DNA from: Candidatus Altimarinota bacterium
GTDB taxonomy: Bacteria; Patescibacteriota; Gracilibacteria; BD1-5; UBA6164
Direction: 5' to 3'
DNA length: 64,000 nucleotides
NCBI GenBank assembly: GCA_020629795.1
Contig: JAHDCR010000002.1
Location: 44,287 to 108,286, forward strand
The notes beneath the pieces are model-generated. The model saw only the letters and a list, made by a program, of their open reading frames with translations, had not been told where the DNA came from and did no database searches. The position numbers were made by a program, and so were the translations under genes. How positions within the stretch are numbered: position 1 is the stretch's first letter; the number at the start of each line of letters is the position of its first letter. Of the stretch, positions 1-11,606 are shown in pieces.

Positions 1-2
1 TT

Positions 3-197
3 ATGACTTGGAAAAATGCTTTTCATAGAGCTGTAAAAAAGGAAATGCAGCCAATGAGACAAGCGACACATTGGATTATTTTTATCTCTTGTGCTGTTGC
101 TGCTACTTGTATTACTGTCGGAAGTGCTTCTGCTGCTTCTGCAAAACTTATTAAAATGAATCCAGAAATTGCTACGTCTTCATGGCTAGTTCAATAA
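3..197 (+). CDS. small membrane peptide, tandem copy 1
   Basis: A 64-residue protein that I do not recognise. A basic, amphipathic N-terminus (MTWKNAFHRAVKKEMQ) is followed by one hydrophobic segment at about residues 24-46, which could be a membrane anchor or an uncleaved signal. The tail carries NPEIATSSWL. The next gene repeats both ends almost exactly, so this is a tandem duplication whose middle has diverged. The upstream region lies outside the window, so the start and any operon cannot be judged. A holin-like, signalling or bacteriocin-like peptide is possible, but nothing in the sequence decides between them. Confidence 0.7.
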   Translation: MTWKNAFHRAVKKEMQPMRQATHWIIFISCAVAATCITVGSASAASAKLIKMNPEIATSSWLVQ

Positions 198-217
198 TTA
201 TTTTTTAAACAACTATT

Positions 218-424
218 ATGACTTGGAAAAATGCTTTACACAGAGCTATCAAAAAAGAAATGCAACCAATGAGACAAGCAACTCACTGGATTATCTTTAT
301 TTCTTGCGCAATGAGCTTTATGTTTGGAACTGTACATGGTGCAGCTCTTGCATCTTATGAGATGATTATTGCTAATCCAGAAATAGCAAGTTCATCTTGG
401 CTTTCACAAGGTTGGTTCTACTAG
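218..424 (+). CDS. small membrane peptide, tandem copy 2
   Basis: A 68-residue paralogue of the preceding gene, starting 20 bases after its stop. The first 31 residues differ from copy 1 at only two positions (F/L and V/I). The hydrophobic core differs, while the C-terminal NPEIASSSWL block is kept and extended by an aromatic tail (GWFY). Conservation of both ends and divergence of the middle suggest the ends are functional and the membrane segment is only constrained in hydrophobicity. Function unknown. Confidence 0.7.
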   Translation: MTWKNALHRAIKKEMQPMRQATHWIIFISCAMSFMFGTVHGAALASYEMIIANPEIASSSWLSQGWFY

Positions 425-507
425 AAAGAAAAGATAAAAAACATCTTTGAAAAAATAGCTTTGCAGATATATTTAATGCAGAGTTATTTTTTTATATACA
501 AATACAT

Positions 508-3165
508 ATGTCAGATTTTCCTAAAAAATATAATCCTGAGTCTTTTGAATGAGATATCTATAAGTCTTGGGAAGAAAAAAAGTACTTTACTCCTGGAGAG
601 TCTAGAACTGGTGATTCTTACTATATTCCTATGCCACCTCCAAACGTAACCAGTGTACTTCATGTAGGACACTCAGTTATGTTAACTCTCGAGGATATTA
701 TGACGAGATATCACAGAATGAAGTGAGATGCTACACTATTACTTCCTGGAACAGATCATGCTGGTATTTCTACGCAGGTAAAAGTAGAAGAGCGACTCGC
801 TAAAAACGGCATTGATAAAAACTCACTTACGAGAGATGAATTTTTAGAAGAATGTTGGAAATGGAATACTGAATTTTGAGGGAAAATTCAAGATCAATTT
901 AGAAAAATGGGAACAAGCTGTGATTGGACGAAAGAAAAATTTACACTAGATGATGATATGAACAAGAGAGTGATAAAAGCTTTCAATGATTTATATGACA
1001 GAGGCCTTATCTATCAGGGGGAATACATGGTTAACTATGACCCAGTTTTAAAAACAGTTGTCTCAGATCAAGAAGTAGTACATAGAGAAGAAGCAGGGAA
1101 GCTCTACCATGTTACGTATTTTGTATCATGAAGTGATGCTGAAGTAGTTGTTGCCACTACTCGGCCAGAAACAATGCTCTGAGATGTGGCTGTTGCCGTA
1201 CATCCTAAAGATAAGAGATATAAAAAGTTACTTAAGGCAGGGAAGAAACTTATACTCCCAATAGTGAATATCGAAATTCCACTTATTGCAGATGAGATGT
1301 GTGATATGGAGTTTGGGACTGGTGCAGTTAAAATTACTCCTGCTCATGACGCGAATGATTTTGAAGTAGCAAAAAGACATGATTTACCACTCAATAGAGT
1401 GGTGCTCTGAAAGGATGGATGTATGACAGAGGTAGCTGGTATATTTGCTGGTCAAGACTTCCTGACAGCAAGAGAAAACATAGTAGCTCTCCTAAATAGT
1501 AAATGAAATTTATTAAAAATAGAAGATCATAGCGCAAAAGTCGGTTATGGTGAGAGAACAGGAGCAAAAATTGAAACAATTATATCAAAACAATGGTTTG
1601 TTAAGATAAATCCAATAGCAAAAAAAGTTATCTGAGGATACAAGAAAAAGGAGTTTGATATAGTCCCAAAACGATATAACAAAGTATTTGAAGACTGGAT
1701 TTTCAATCTCAGAGACTGGTGTATCTCACGTCAGCTCCAGTGGGGACACAGAATCCCAGTATGGTACACTCCTGAGGGGGAAATCATAGTTGCTGAAAAT
1801 ATAGAGCAAGCTCAACAAAAAGCAGGTGAAGGAGTAGCGCTTACGCAAGATACTGATGTACTAGATACGTGGTTTTCAAGTGCTCTATGGCCATTTGCAA
1901 CTCTTGGTTATGATATGTGGGATGGGGAACAATCTGATTTATTTAAACAGTTTTATCCAGCTCAAGTTTTAGAAACAGGTCATGATATTATATTTTTCTG
2001 GGTTATCAGAATGTTACTTTTCTGATATGAATTCACTGGTGAAACTCCATTTAAAACCATCTATCTCCATGGTCTCGTGAAAGATAAGGTTGGAAGAAAA
2101 ATGAGTAAATCACTCTGAAACTGAGTTGACCCAATCGATATGATTGATAAGTATGGTACTGATGCTTTGAGAATGACTCTTTCTATAGGAAATACTCCTG
2201 GAAATGATCTCAAATTTGATGAAGAAAATGTAAAAAATAATATGCTTTTCGTAAATAAGCTATGGAACGCATCGAGATTTGTACATGTGAGTACTAATCC
2301 TGATTCATTTGATTTTGCAGCTACAGAAAAGAAAATAAAAGAAAACTATGATGATCTCATGCTCCATGAAAAATGGATTTTATCAAAGTTAGTTCGACTT
2401 ACTGATTTAGTAACACAGTCTATGGAAAACTATAGTTTTTCAGAAGCAGGTACTGAGCTCTATACATTTACCAAAAATAGATTTTGTGATTACTATATCG
2501 AAGAGTTTAAACTCGCAAAAGAGGTCTCTAAATTTGGTGAAGAAGTGATACTCTACTCTATACATGTACTTTTGAGACTCTGGCATCCATATATTCCATT
2601 TGTGTCGGAAGAAATATATTCAAAACTAGGTTTTGAATGACACCTTATTGTCTCTCATTGGCCAGAACTCCAATTGGATATTAACCCAGAGGTAGAAAAA
2701 GCTCATACACTTTTTGTAGAAGTTATCAGGGAAATACGTAAACTCAGGGCAGAAAACAACATAATGCCAAATAAGACAATTAAGCTTAAAATTTATGCAA
2801 AAAATAAAAATGCAGAAATTTTACATTCGTGTATTGATTTATTATCTGGTATCGTTAAGTCTGAGGAAACTGAAATTGTTGATAAGAAACTTACAGATCC
2901 AAATCTAGTATATAGTATCGTAAAATCGGGAGTTGAGGTATATGTTGATACTTCTAACGCAATTGATGTTGAATCTGAAACTACCAGGCTCAAAGAGCAA
3001 ATTACAGATACGAAACTGTATATATCGATTTTAGATAAGAAACTTCTAAACGAGTCATTTACGAGAAACGCTCCAAAGGACCTTGTTCATGCAGAAATGT
3101 CTAAAAAACAGCAAGCACTTAAAAAATTACAAAAACTGGAAGAAAAACTCAAAAGTTTAAAATAA
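508..3165 (+). CDS. valS: valyl-tRNA synthetase
   Basis: Attaches valine to tRNA-Val in the cytoplasm (class I aminoacyl-tRNA synthetase). The 885 residues match the usual bacterial length. The HIGH motif is HVGH at residues 52-55 after the PMPPPNVT lead-in. The KMSKS loop is at 531-535, followed by LGNGVDP. The C-terminal arm (about 820-885) is a Lys/Glu/Leu coiled coil as in other ValRS. Many in-frame UGA codons lie on conserved glycines, so an interrupted reading would be wrong. The ATG at 508 is the only start giving the complete N-terminus. A hairpin terminator follows the gene. Confidence 0.97.
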
Positions 3166-3173
3166 TACAAAGT

Positions 3174-3204
3174 AAGTCTTATAGAAATATAAGGCTTATT
3201 TTTT
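3174..3204 (+). terminator. terminator of valS
   Basis: A 9-bp stem (AAGTCTTAT with ATAAGGCTT, one G-U pair) and a 6-base loop are followed by a run of seven T. It lies just behind the valS stop codon. Confidence 0.75.
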
Positions 3205-3262
3205 GCCTAAAAGTACTTTCTCACTATACTGCGCAGCATAAATAATAATTAATCAAGTATAT

Positions 3263-4348
3263 ATGAAAATTGGTATTGTATGACTTCCAAACGTCGGAAA
3301 ATCTACTATGTTTAATGCACTTACAAAAAATTACTGAGCAGATGCTCAAAATTTTCCTTTTTGTACCATAGAACCAAACGTAGGATTGGTAAATGTAAAT
3401 GATGAGAGGTTAGAGAAAATTAGGTCAGCTGTAAATGGAGCGAAAGTAATCCCTGCAAATTGTGAATTCACTGATATTGCAGGAATAGTTAAGTGAGCAA
3501 GTGAAGGAGAGTGAATGGGAAATAAATTTCTTGCAAATATTCGAGAAGCTGATGCAATACTCCAAGTAGTACGTATTTTTGAAGACGGAGATATAACTCA
3601 TGTCCACGGAAAAGTTGATCCAAAAAATGATATAGAAGTCATAAATATGGAGCTTATAATTGCAGATATAGAATCACTCACAAAAAAAATCTCAGCTGAT
3701 ACAAAAAAAGCAAGAAGTGATAAAGAGCTAGCAGCAAAGCTTGTGACGCTTGATAAAGCTCTGAAGTTATTAGAAGCTTGAAGTTTAGTTTCTAGCTGAG
3801 ATTGGAACGATGATGAAAAGCTTCACTTAAAGGACTCACATCTCCTTACAAATAAAAAATTTGTATATGCTTGTAATGTATCAGAAGATATGATGGATGC
3901 CACTCAAGATGAGCTTAAGGCAATTATCGGTGTCACTGATACTGTGACTCAAGTAGTACCTATTTGTGCTAAGCTCGAGGAGGATATGATAGAGATGACA
4001 GCTGAAGAGAAAAAAGAATTTCTTGATGATATGTGACTTATCTCTACTTGACTTGATAATCTTATCAAAGCGAGCTATGATGCTCTTGGTCTACAGTACT
4101 ATTTTACAGCATGAGAGCAAGAAGTGAGAGCTTGGACTGTGAAAAAAGGTGCTTCAGCACCACAAGCTGCTGGAGTAATCCATACTGATTTTGAAAAGTG
4201 ATTTATTAAAGCAGATGTAGTGACAGCCAGTGATATCATAGAGTTTTGAGGTTGGTCAGGAGCAAAAGAAGCAGGAAAGGTACGTTTAGAAGGGAAACAG
4301 TATATTGTTCAAGATGGTGATGTAATGCTCTTTAAGTTCAATAATTAG
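3263..4348 (+). CDS. ychF: redox-regulated ATPase YchF (OLA1 family)
   Basis: OBG-family P-loop nucleotidase that binds the ribosome and prefers ATP. It has 361 residues, the usual length. The P-loop is GLPNVGKST at residues 7-15, and its first invariant glycine (residue 7) is a UGA codon, which is direct evidence for the recoding. The family's NxxE variant of the NKxD motif is visible as NVSE. The C-terminal TGS-like domain ends in DVMLFKFNN. The gene is monocistronic between two hairpins. Confidence 0.97.
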
Positions 4349-4360
4349 GAAAACTGATAA

Positions 4361-4387
4361 AAAAAGAAGCAGCTTATGCAGCTTCTT
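4361..4387. terminator. bidirectional terminator between ychF and the minus-strand genes
   Basis: A hairpin with arms AGAAGC and GCTTCT and a mismatched inner part, A-rich on the left and T5 on the right, so it can serve both converging transcripts. It contains the TAA stop codon of the minus-strand gene 4374-4697. Confidence 0.65.
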
Positions 4388-4697
4388 TTTCTATCTTCGG
4401 ATTTTCAACAATGTTACTATTTAACTCTAATAGTGGACATTTTATTGCTTCTCAATTTTTTGACAAACGATAACCACAAGTTCAATCACTTAATATATGC
4501 CCACAAGTAATCTTTACTCATTCATTTATCTTATATATATTTAAAACTCAAATGTTTCAATCATCTACAAACGAACATAACGCAGTACTTCAGTATTCTG
4601 ATACATAAACTCATAATCATGGGAATCATACAACATTTGCTTTATTCGGTATGTGTCATTCACCTTTAGCGTCATTGCAACTTAAGAATTCACCCAT
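4374..4697 (-). CDS. small cysteine-containing protein, unknown
   Basis: A 107-residue soluble protein. Cysteines at residue 7, in the middle (ALCSF) and in a C-terminal group (ITCGH, GTCGY, IKCPL) suggest a metal site or zinc ribbon. Glycine is high and mostly encoded by UGA. Its ATG lies inside the end of the upstream methyltransferase gene (16-base overlap), so the two are probably translated from one mRNA. The stop lies within the terminator stem. I do not recognise the family; RNA binding would fit the neighbour but is only a guess. Confidence 0.7.
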
Positions 4698-5653
4698 TTT
4701 TTAAACTTAGCTATATAAAATCATTCAGAGTATTCTGATGGGATGACTCTGATAGTTTTCTCTGAAATTTCTGTTTTGAATATTTTATTTTCAAAATTTT
4801 TAAGAGACTCTACCTGCTTTATATATTTATTTTTAGATAAGTCAATACTTTCTAATCCAAGCTTGGAATAATTGCATAGCGCAAAATGAACTACTGCTTC
4901 ATTTTCTTCAGGAGCGAGAGTACACGTACTATATATGAGCTCTCAACCATCTTTGAGGTAGGGGATAACATCAGATAATATATATTTTTGTCTCTTATAA
5001 TTTTTATTGATATGACTTATGTCCCAAGATTGAATAAATTTATCATTATGTAGTGAGAGTGATCACTCTGAGCTACATGGAGCATCTACTAAAACTAAAT
5101 CAAAATAATTATCTTCTCAAATGTATTGATCAATATTTCTTATTTCATCATGAATACATTCAACATTTTCACATCAAAGTTTCTTGAGGTTATGTTTCAT
5201 CTTGTCAAAGCGAACTTTTTGTGGTTCAAACGCATATATAGTTGCATCTGAATACATAGCTGAGAGCTGTGAGGTCTTACCACCTGGTGCTGCACATGCA
5301 TCTAGGATTTTGAGTCCAGCATAATTTTCTTTGCTAAAATATGCTGCGGGGATTTGGCTTGATATATTTTGCATATAAATTTTCCCAAATTTATATATAT
5401 TGAGTTTCCATATATCTGACTCTATGTATTTCTCATCTAATATTATAGTATTTTTAGGAAAATCTAAAATAGTAAATTCAATGCCATTTTGCGTAAGTTC
5501 ATCCGTAACTTCTTCTAAGTTTGATTTGAGAGTATTTACTCTAAAGCTTACTGGTCTTCGCTTAAGAGAAAAAACATTTTTGAGAGTATCGTATTCTGAT
5601 TTGGGGTATATATTTTTGAGTCTGCTTTGTAGCAGTACTGGTAATTCTAGCAT
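4682..5653 (-). CDS. NOL1/NOP2/Sun-family RNA (cytosine-C5) methyltransferase, RsmB/RsmF-like
   Basis: Transfers a methyl group from SAM to C5 of a cytosine, most likely in 16S rRNA. It has 323 residues. The SAM-binding motif DACAAPGGKTSQL lies at 118-130. The general motif-IV cysteine is in DAPCSSEGSL and the second catalytic cysteine is in YSTCTLAPEENE. These three motifs define the Sun family. The protein is short and lacks the NusB-like N-terminal domain of full RsmB, so the exact target cytosine cannot be assigned. It shares a transcript with the small Cys protein downstream. Confidence 0.88.
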
Positions 5654-5743
5654 AAAAGTCTATCTTATTAATAAATGCATTTATAAGTCTAAATGCGATA
5701 GACCTAGTGTATATACTTTTTAAATATATGAAAAGATTAAATC

Positions 5744-6538
5744 TTATTTTGTGATATGAAGATTTTTCAGTGTAGAATCAATGACTTTTTCACTAACAGT
5801 ATCTTTTGTAATTTTAGTTATCAGTGAGCTATTCTTTTTCTTAAATAGATTTTTTAAGTCATAATGAATCACTTGTAAAAAACGAGTCCCAATTGTATGT
5901 CTAAACGTAGATACTTTATCATGGATAAATATAAATCTATCAAAATCAGGCCTACTACGTTTCCATAGTATATCACGAACTTTGTTTGCATAGTATTTAG
6001 TTCCTCATTCTGGATGAAGCATTCTGTATATAGTCATAACGAGTATAATTTGAACAAATCATTCATTTATTATACCACTAATAGAACCTATACTTACTTG
6101 ATACACAAGCCAGACAGCTGAGTTAAACATCATTGCGAGTCTAAGCTTTATCTTTTCAAGGAAAAAGAATGAATATGCTCAACTCATAGATGTTATAATT
6201 GGCAAAAGTGAAAATAAGCCATCGTAAGTAAAATATCATGTAATCAAAGTTACTCCTATGATACTAAAAAATGCACGTTTATTTTTCTGATATTTCAATG
6301 AAAGTACGAGACGAAACACAAATATAACTACAGCAGCTAGTCCAGCATAAACTCAAAGAAGATAAAAATGCGTTCCCCAAAACAATGATGAGAGTAACAT
6401 GAGTTTTTTTACCGTGAAATCATCTTTTTGAAAATATGCAATAACTGTAGTTATCATTGCGCAGAAACCAGTAATTTGCGCAAAAGGATCTCGCAAGACA
6501 AAATCTATAAAATGTGAAATATACTCAATAAACAACAT
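5744..6538 (-). CDS. YgjV-like inner membrane protein, copy A
   Basis: A 264-residue polytopic membrane protein. The order of features (a short helical start, TGFCAMITTVIAYFQKDD, KKLMLLSSLFWGTHFYLLG, then LVLSLKYQKNKRAF) resembles the YgjV inner-membrane family of unknown function. The C-terminal 80 residues are soluble and basic and are absent from the two paralogues upstream. It is the last of three tandem copies (7395-7931, 6612-7301, 5744-6538) behind a DedA gene on the same strand. Function unknown. Confidence 0.75.
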
Positions 6539-6611
6539 AATAACTCTGTATTAATAATATAGTTTAATATATTAAAACATATATATACTATAGAATCAAA
6601 TAATAGAATGT

Positions 6612-7301
6612 TTATTCTGGTGTTTCGAATCTTCGCTTATCCCTAAGTATAGCAAATCTTCAGAAATCGATTCTTTGTCTGAGCCGAGGTTTTCTTTTGA
6701 GTTGTAATAAAATTCTCTTTCTCCAACTGATTTTTCCAGTTTCCGTGTTGTACGAGTATCGTTCTTTGCTGAAAACAAATTTATATATTGAGTATACGAT
6801 TGTGCATTGCACGATTAATTCATTTGTTACTCAGCTCATAGATCATGTATTGAAATGATAAGTAAGCCACATCAGTGATACAAATCAAAGTAGTACTCGT
6901 AATTGTGCTTTTTCTAAAAAGAAAAATCAATAACTAGATACAGCTGTAGCTATCAGAGGAAGCAGTGATAATACACTTCCATCAAAGCTTACAAATCAAA
7001 ACAGTACGCTTACTCATACAACTCAGAGTAACACTTTTACATTTTTTTGATATTTGAGTGATAAAAATAAACGAGCTGTACCTATAATAGTAGCTCAAAG
7101 TGCTCAATAATTTCATAAAAATATGAAATGAAGCATCCAAAAAATAGAAGAGAGGATAAAAATTTTGATAGTTTTTTTATCATCTAGTACAAGAAATCCT
7201 GATATCCCTATAATCATAGCGATAAATCAAAGAGTTTGAGCAGAAGGATTTTCTAAAAATAAAGAAACCCCTTTCTGAAAAAGAGGGTACAAAAATGTCA
7301 T
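6612..7301 (-). CDS. YgjV-like inner membrane protein, copy B
   Basis: A 229-residue paralogue of copy A. It shares PSAQTLGFIAMIIG, SSIFWMLHFIFLGNYGAL and TARLFLSLKYQKNVKV in the same order, and ends in a basic tail rich in Arg/Lys. An in-frame TAA lies 15 bases upstream of the ATG, which fixes the start. Several membrane-segment glycines are UGA. It is about 70-90 bases from its neighbours, so the copies could be separately regulated or one transcript. Confidence 0.75.
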
Positions 7302-7394
7302 TTCTGGATGAAGTTATTAATAATTTTCGCGCAGTATAATAAGAGATTATTATTTCTCCAAATGATTTTCAAAAAATCTTTTTATAACTTTATC

Positions 7395-7931
7395 TTAGAT
7401 AACTTTTGGAGGTGTATTATTTGATTTTTTTAGTTTCAAAATACCGTAGATTGTAGCTCAAATTAGGATAATATCAGAAGTCATACCAGCGTATGATCAT
7501 CAAATAAAGTTATAGATAAACCAAATCACAAGTGTAACTATTAAAAATATTCTCATAGTAATACCTGTAAAACAAAGTACTCAGATGGTTCAAAGTATTG
7601 AAGTAATAGTAGGAAGAAATGAATACAAAGCTCATGTGTAGAGGTAAGTTGCTACTCAAATAAATAGATATGAGACAATAAAAAATATAATCCAATAATT
7701 ATTCCTTTTCCATTTGAGTCATGCTAGATTTTTAAATACGTCAAAAAGATTTATTCCTGCTGCAGCAAAGAGTCATATAATTCAAAAATGAAGAGACCAC
7801 ACTAAAGAGCAAGCTGCTAAATATATGAGAAGTTTCCTATCATCTGTTTCTTTAAAAGCAAAAAATGCTATTAATAAAGCTAAAAATCAAATAGCTTGTC
7901 AGATTATGTCTGTTGTAAGTAGCGTGAACAT
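7395..7931 (-). CDS. YgjV-like inner membrane protein, copy C
   Basis: A 178-residue member of the same group, the shortest of the three. It starts TTDIIGQAIGFLALLIAF, then KLLIYLAACSLVWSLHFGIIG, and ends soon after the last helix (LKLKKSNN). It begins only 3 bases after the DedA stop, so it is cotranscribed with it. The basic C-terminal extensions of copies A and B are absent. Function unknown. Confidence 0.75.
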
Positions 7932-7934
7932 ACA

Positions 7935-8681
7935 TTACTTTTTATATTTAGCTTCCATTTCTCTATTTTTTTCTTGCCAGTATGCCATTAAGGCATCTCG
8001 TTTAAAATTCCAGAAATAGAGTCACACACACACAAGTATAGCTGTAAATATCCAACCAATATACTTTAGTATCACTTCATAATACTCTGCAAAGAATATT
8101 CATATTGTTATGAATGTGATAGCCCATAGAGTAGAGGCTAAAATGTTATATATCCAAAACTTAGTTTGTTTAAATCACATACTACCAGCGATAAATGGAA
8201 GAAATGCTCTGAAGTGAGGGTGAAATTTTGACAGTATAATTCCCCAAGCTCCCCAGGTATTCACTCATTTTTTTAAATATTTCAGCTCAGTTTGCTCTAT
8301 TCAAACCCAAACTCCATATGTTTTGAAAAAGTCTTCTCCATAATATTTTCATAGAAAATATCAAATTGCGTTTGAAACAACTGATCCTAGTATAGCAAAT
8401 CCTAATACTCCAATAAATTGAACTATACCTGTTCAGCCATAAAATCAACCAACAGAGAGCATTATAACTTGTCCTGGTATGATGGTACCTATAATCGGAA
8501 GTGACTCTGCTAAGGCTGAAATAAATGCAAGTACGTAATTCCATTTTCATAGTGATTCTATCCATACCTTAATCCACTCTATTATTGGTTCGAGTAAACT
8601 AGGCTTAAAAAGCGTTACTATGAGAAATAACATCATAAGAGATAGGAGTCATAATATGATGTAGTGTATAATTTTTTTCAT
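7935..8681 (-). CDS. DedA-family membrane protein
   Basis: A 248-residue protein of the DedA/SNARE-associated family. Characterised members take part in lipid-carrier (undecaprenyl phosphate) or phospholipid flipping and membrane homeostasis. Diagnostic parts are LAESLPIIGTIIPGQ in the re-entrant region and KFHPHFRAFLPFIAGSMGF, matching the family's F..R..P..AG..M motif. A C-terminal helix and basic tail follow. It is the first gene of the minus-strand run and is divergent from secF. Given uppS and mraY elsewhere in the window, a role in lipid-carrier recycling is plausible but unproven. Confidence 0.88.
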
Positions 8682-8800
8682 GTGGTTTTGTTTAAAGTGT
8701 GGGGATTATATTTGAGCTATGTTTTGCTGCAAGTTTATTTTGTTTTAGAGCTATTTTCTATACACTAGCAGCATAATAATTTAATAATCAACCGGTAATT

Positions 8801-9814
8801 ATGAATCTTAGAATTATAGAAAATAGGAAAATCTATTTTATTATTTCTTGATTGGCTTTCATATTGTCATGTGTGATGATATTTTTTTGAAACCTAAATT
8901 TATGAATCGATATGACTTGAGGTACGCAAAGTGAATTTGCGTATGATACATATACTTATGATTCACAAGAAGTACTTTCAATATCTCAGGGTGTTCAAGA
9001 TCAGATAAATACTTGATGAAATATAATTTCAACAGTAAGTACCTACAAAATTAGCTGAGAAAAAGCTTTTGTAGTGGAAGCTGGCTTCTCAAATACTATT
9101 GATGCTCAAGACTTAGAAGCATATAAGATTAGTTTTAGAGACAGCTTAGAAGATGAGTACAAAACAAGCTGAGATATAGAGCTTACTAAATATACAAACA
9201 TAGGTGCCAGTTTTGGTGAGTATATCAAAAACACAGCTAAACTGACATTATTCCTCGCGATAGTTGGTATTGCTATCTATATAGCTTATGCATTTTCAGG
9301 ATCTGTTTGAGGTATTTCTTCGCTCAGTTTTGCTGGAATTACTCTTATAACACTCTTTCATGATGTGGTTATATCTTCTGGTTTATATATTTTCATTTCT
9401 GGTTTTATACCTCATTTTCAAATAGATACATTTTTTATTACTGCGCTACTCACTATACTATGATACTCTATTAACGATACAATAATTATATTTGATAGAA
9501 TTAGATCAAATCTCAAAGAATTTTGAGGTAAATGATTGGATTTAAAGACAATAGTAGAAAATTCTATTTCTGAAACTATGACTCGAAGTATATATACGAG
9601 TCTTACTATAGCATTCGTACTACTATGTGTTTTATTACTTGGACCTGATAGTATTTCTGGATTCACACTTACAATGCTCTTTGGGACTATTATTGGAACA
9701 TTTTCTTCTATATTTATTGCCTCACCACTATTATATGAAATTAATAAAAATGCTATTATTACTGAATTTGTAAAATGAGAAGATATGACAGAAGAGGATA
9801 AGTTAGTAGTATAA
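8801..9814 (+). CDS. secF: protein translocase subunit SecF
   Basis: Membrane partner of SecD that uses the proton gradient to help protein export through SecYEG. It has 337 residues. The start is one helix followed by GIDMTGGTQ, the family's GIDF.GGT signature. A periplasmic domain follows, then five C-terminal helices including FHDVVISSGLY and LGYSINDTIIIFDRIR, the typical SecF core. No secD is next to it: the upstream neighbour is divergent and the downstream gene is an ABC exporter starting at the very next base after the stop. Confidence 0.93.
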
Positions 9815-11563
9815 ATGATACAAGCATTAAGAAACATATTTTGTAGTTATATAGAAACTACAGGAAAAATACAAACGATCTTTGTATTTTTTTCTGCTAT
9901 TATAACTGCTGGAATAGCTACTCTAGAGCCCCTAATATTTACTAAAATAATATCTTATATAGAAGAGTTTTATCTGAGTGGTAAATTTGATACTACTTGA
10001 GCTGTTAAGCTAATCCTATTTTGGATATGTTTTGTTATATTTTCAATTATTTTTGCATATTTATTCCGTTATTTTTTACTCTACAAAAATAATATGAAGA
10101 ACTATGTATTAAATTGTAAAAAATTTAATGAAAAACTAGTTTTTATGTGATATTGAGAATATTTATGAAAAAAACAGTGAAGCCTCTATAAAATATATGA
10201 TAGAGGAACACAGGGGCAAGAATCGTTTCTTTATTTCTTTTTTTGAGAAGTAGTGAGAAGTTTAAGTAGTATCGTATTTATTATAATAATACTTTTTGTT
10301 ACTGATTATAGGATGGCAATATTAGCTCTATCGATGATACCAGTTATGCTCATATTATGATATTTTTTTGTAAAAAGATTAAGTTTTGCTCAAAAGGAAT
10401 TAAATGATAAGTGGGACTCTATGTTTTGAGATATCTGAAATATCTTTAGTTCTTTTTTTCTTACTAAGATTCTACTTATTGAAAAAGTATTTCTCAGACA
10501 AATGTCAGGTACTTTGGATGATTTACTGATAGAGCAAAATAAGCTTTGAAAATGATGGAGTTTTGTAAATATATATACTTCGTTGCTCGTAATGATCTCA
10601 CGAATTCTAGTTTTATCATTTGGTTTATATTTTGTTATCGATTGAAGTCTCTCTCTAGCATCATTATTCTTAGTTTTTTCATTTATTTGATGGATATATT
10701 TTCCATTATCATTTTTAATAGACAGATTAAATGAAGTAGTGAGACATCTTACATCTGTTGAAAAGATGTACAAAGAGCTTAGTGACATATCACCTGAAGA
10801 TATTGATACATGAAATATTATATCAAATACGAAATGAAATATAGAGTTTCAAAACGTTAGCTTTTGATATAGCACAGAAAAAAACATTTTAAATAACATA
10901 ATTATAAAGATAGATCCAGGTCAAAAAATAGCTCTAGTATGAAATACGTGAGCAGGGAAGAGTACTTTAGTAAACCTGTTACTCAGATTCTGGGAAGTAG
11001 ATTCTGGTTGTATTTGTCTTGATGGTATTAATATTTCTGATATTAAAAAATCATCCCTCAGGAGTCATATTTGAGTAGTATCGCAAGATAATAGCCTGTT
11101 TAATCTCTCAATTGAAGAAAATCTAAGGTTTGCTAAACCAAATGCAACGAAACTAGAAATTACCCAAGCATTAAAAAAAGCGCAGGCAGAGTTTGTATTT
11201 GATTTAGACAATGGTGTAAAAACAGTTATATGAGAGAGATGATTAAAACTTTCAGGTTGAGAAAAACAGAGAATTTCAATCGCGAGATTATTTCTCAAAA
11301 ACCCTGCAATACTCATTTTAGATGAAGCTACTTCAGCGCTTGACAACGTTACGGAAAAGAAAATCGAAAAAGCTCTTAAAAAATTAATGCAATGAAAAAC
11401 AAGTATTATCATAGCTCATAGACTCTCAACTATTAGACATGCTGATAAAATCTATATGTTAGAAAACGGAAAAATAGTAGAGCAGTGAAACTATGAAGAA
11501 TTAATGAAAAAAGAAAAGAAATTTTATAATTTAGCGAATCCTGAAAAACTAATTTTGTGATAG
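9815..11563 (+). CDS. ABC exporter, fused membrane and ATPase domains
   Basis: A 582-residue half-transporter that would work as a homodimer. Residues 1-330 hold the membrane domain. The ATPase follows, with Walker A GNTGAGKST at 376-384 (first Gly is UGA), signature LSGGEKQR, Walker [13 protein letters not shown] and the H-loop IIIAHRLST. This layout is that of type IV exporters for lipids, peptides or drugs; the substrate cannot be told. The ATG follows the secF stop directly, so the two are translationally coupled. The membrane half is unusually Phe/Ile-rich and poorly conserved. Confidence 0.92.
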
Positions 11564-11606
11564 ATACTTGATTGTATATACTGTATTTCATTTAAAATAA
11601 TAAATT

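Noticed and set aside
428..449. Hairpin AAAGAT/ATCTTT behind the second small peptide
   Set aside because: Only 6 bp, A-rich downstream and no T run, so it does not qualify as a terminator.
508..3165. Series of short ORFs that looks like a shattered valS pseudogene (and likewise for most genes here)
   Set aside because: All pieces are in one frame and separated only by UGA codons at conserved glycines; with UGA = Gly the gene is intact.
9418..9837. 139-codon minus-strand ORF
   Set aside because: Antisense shadow of secF, whose reading is supported by clear family motifs.
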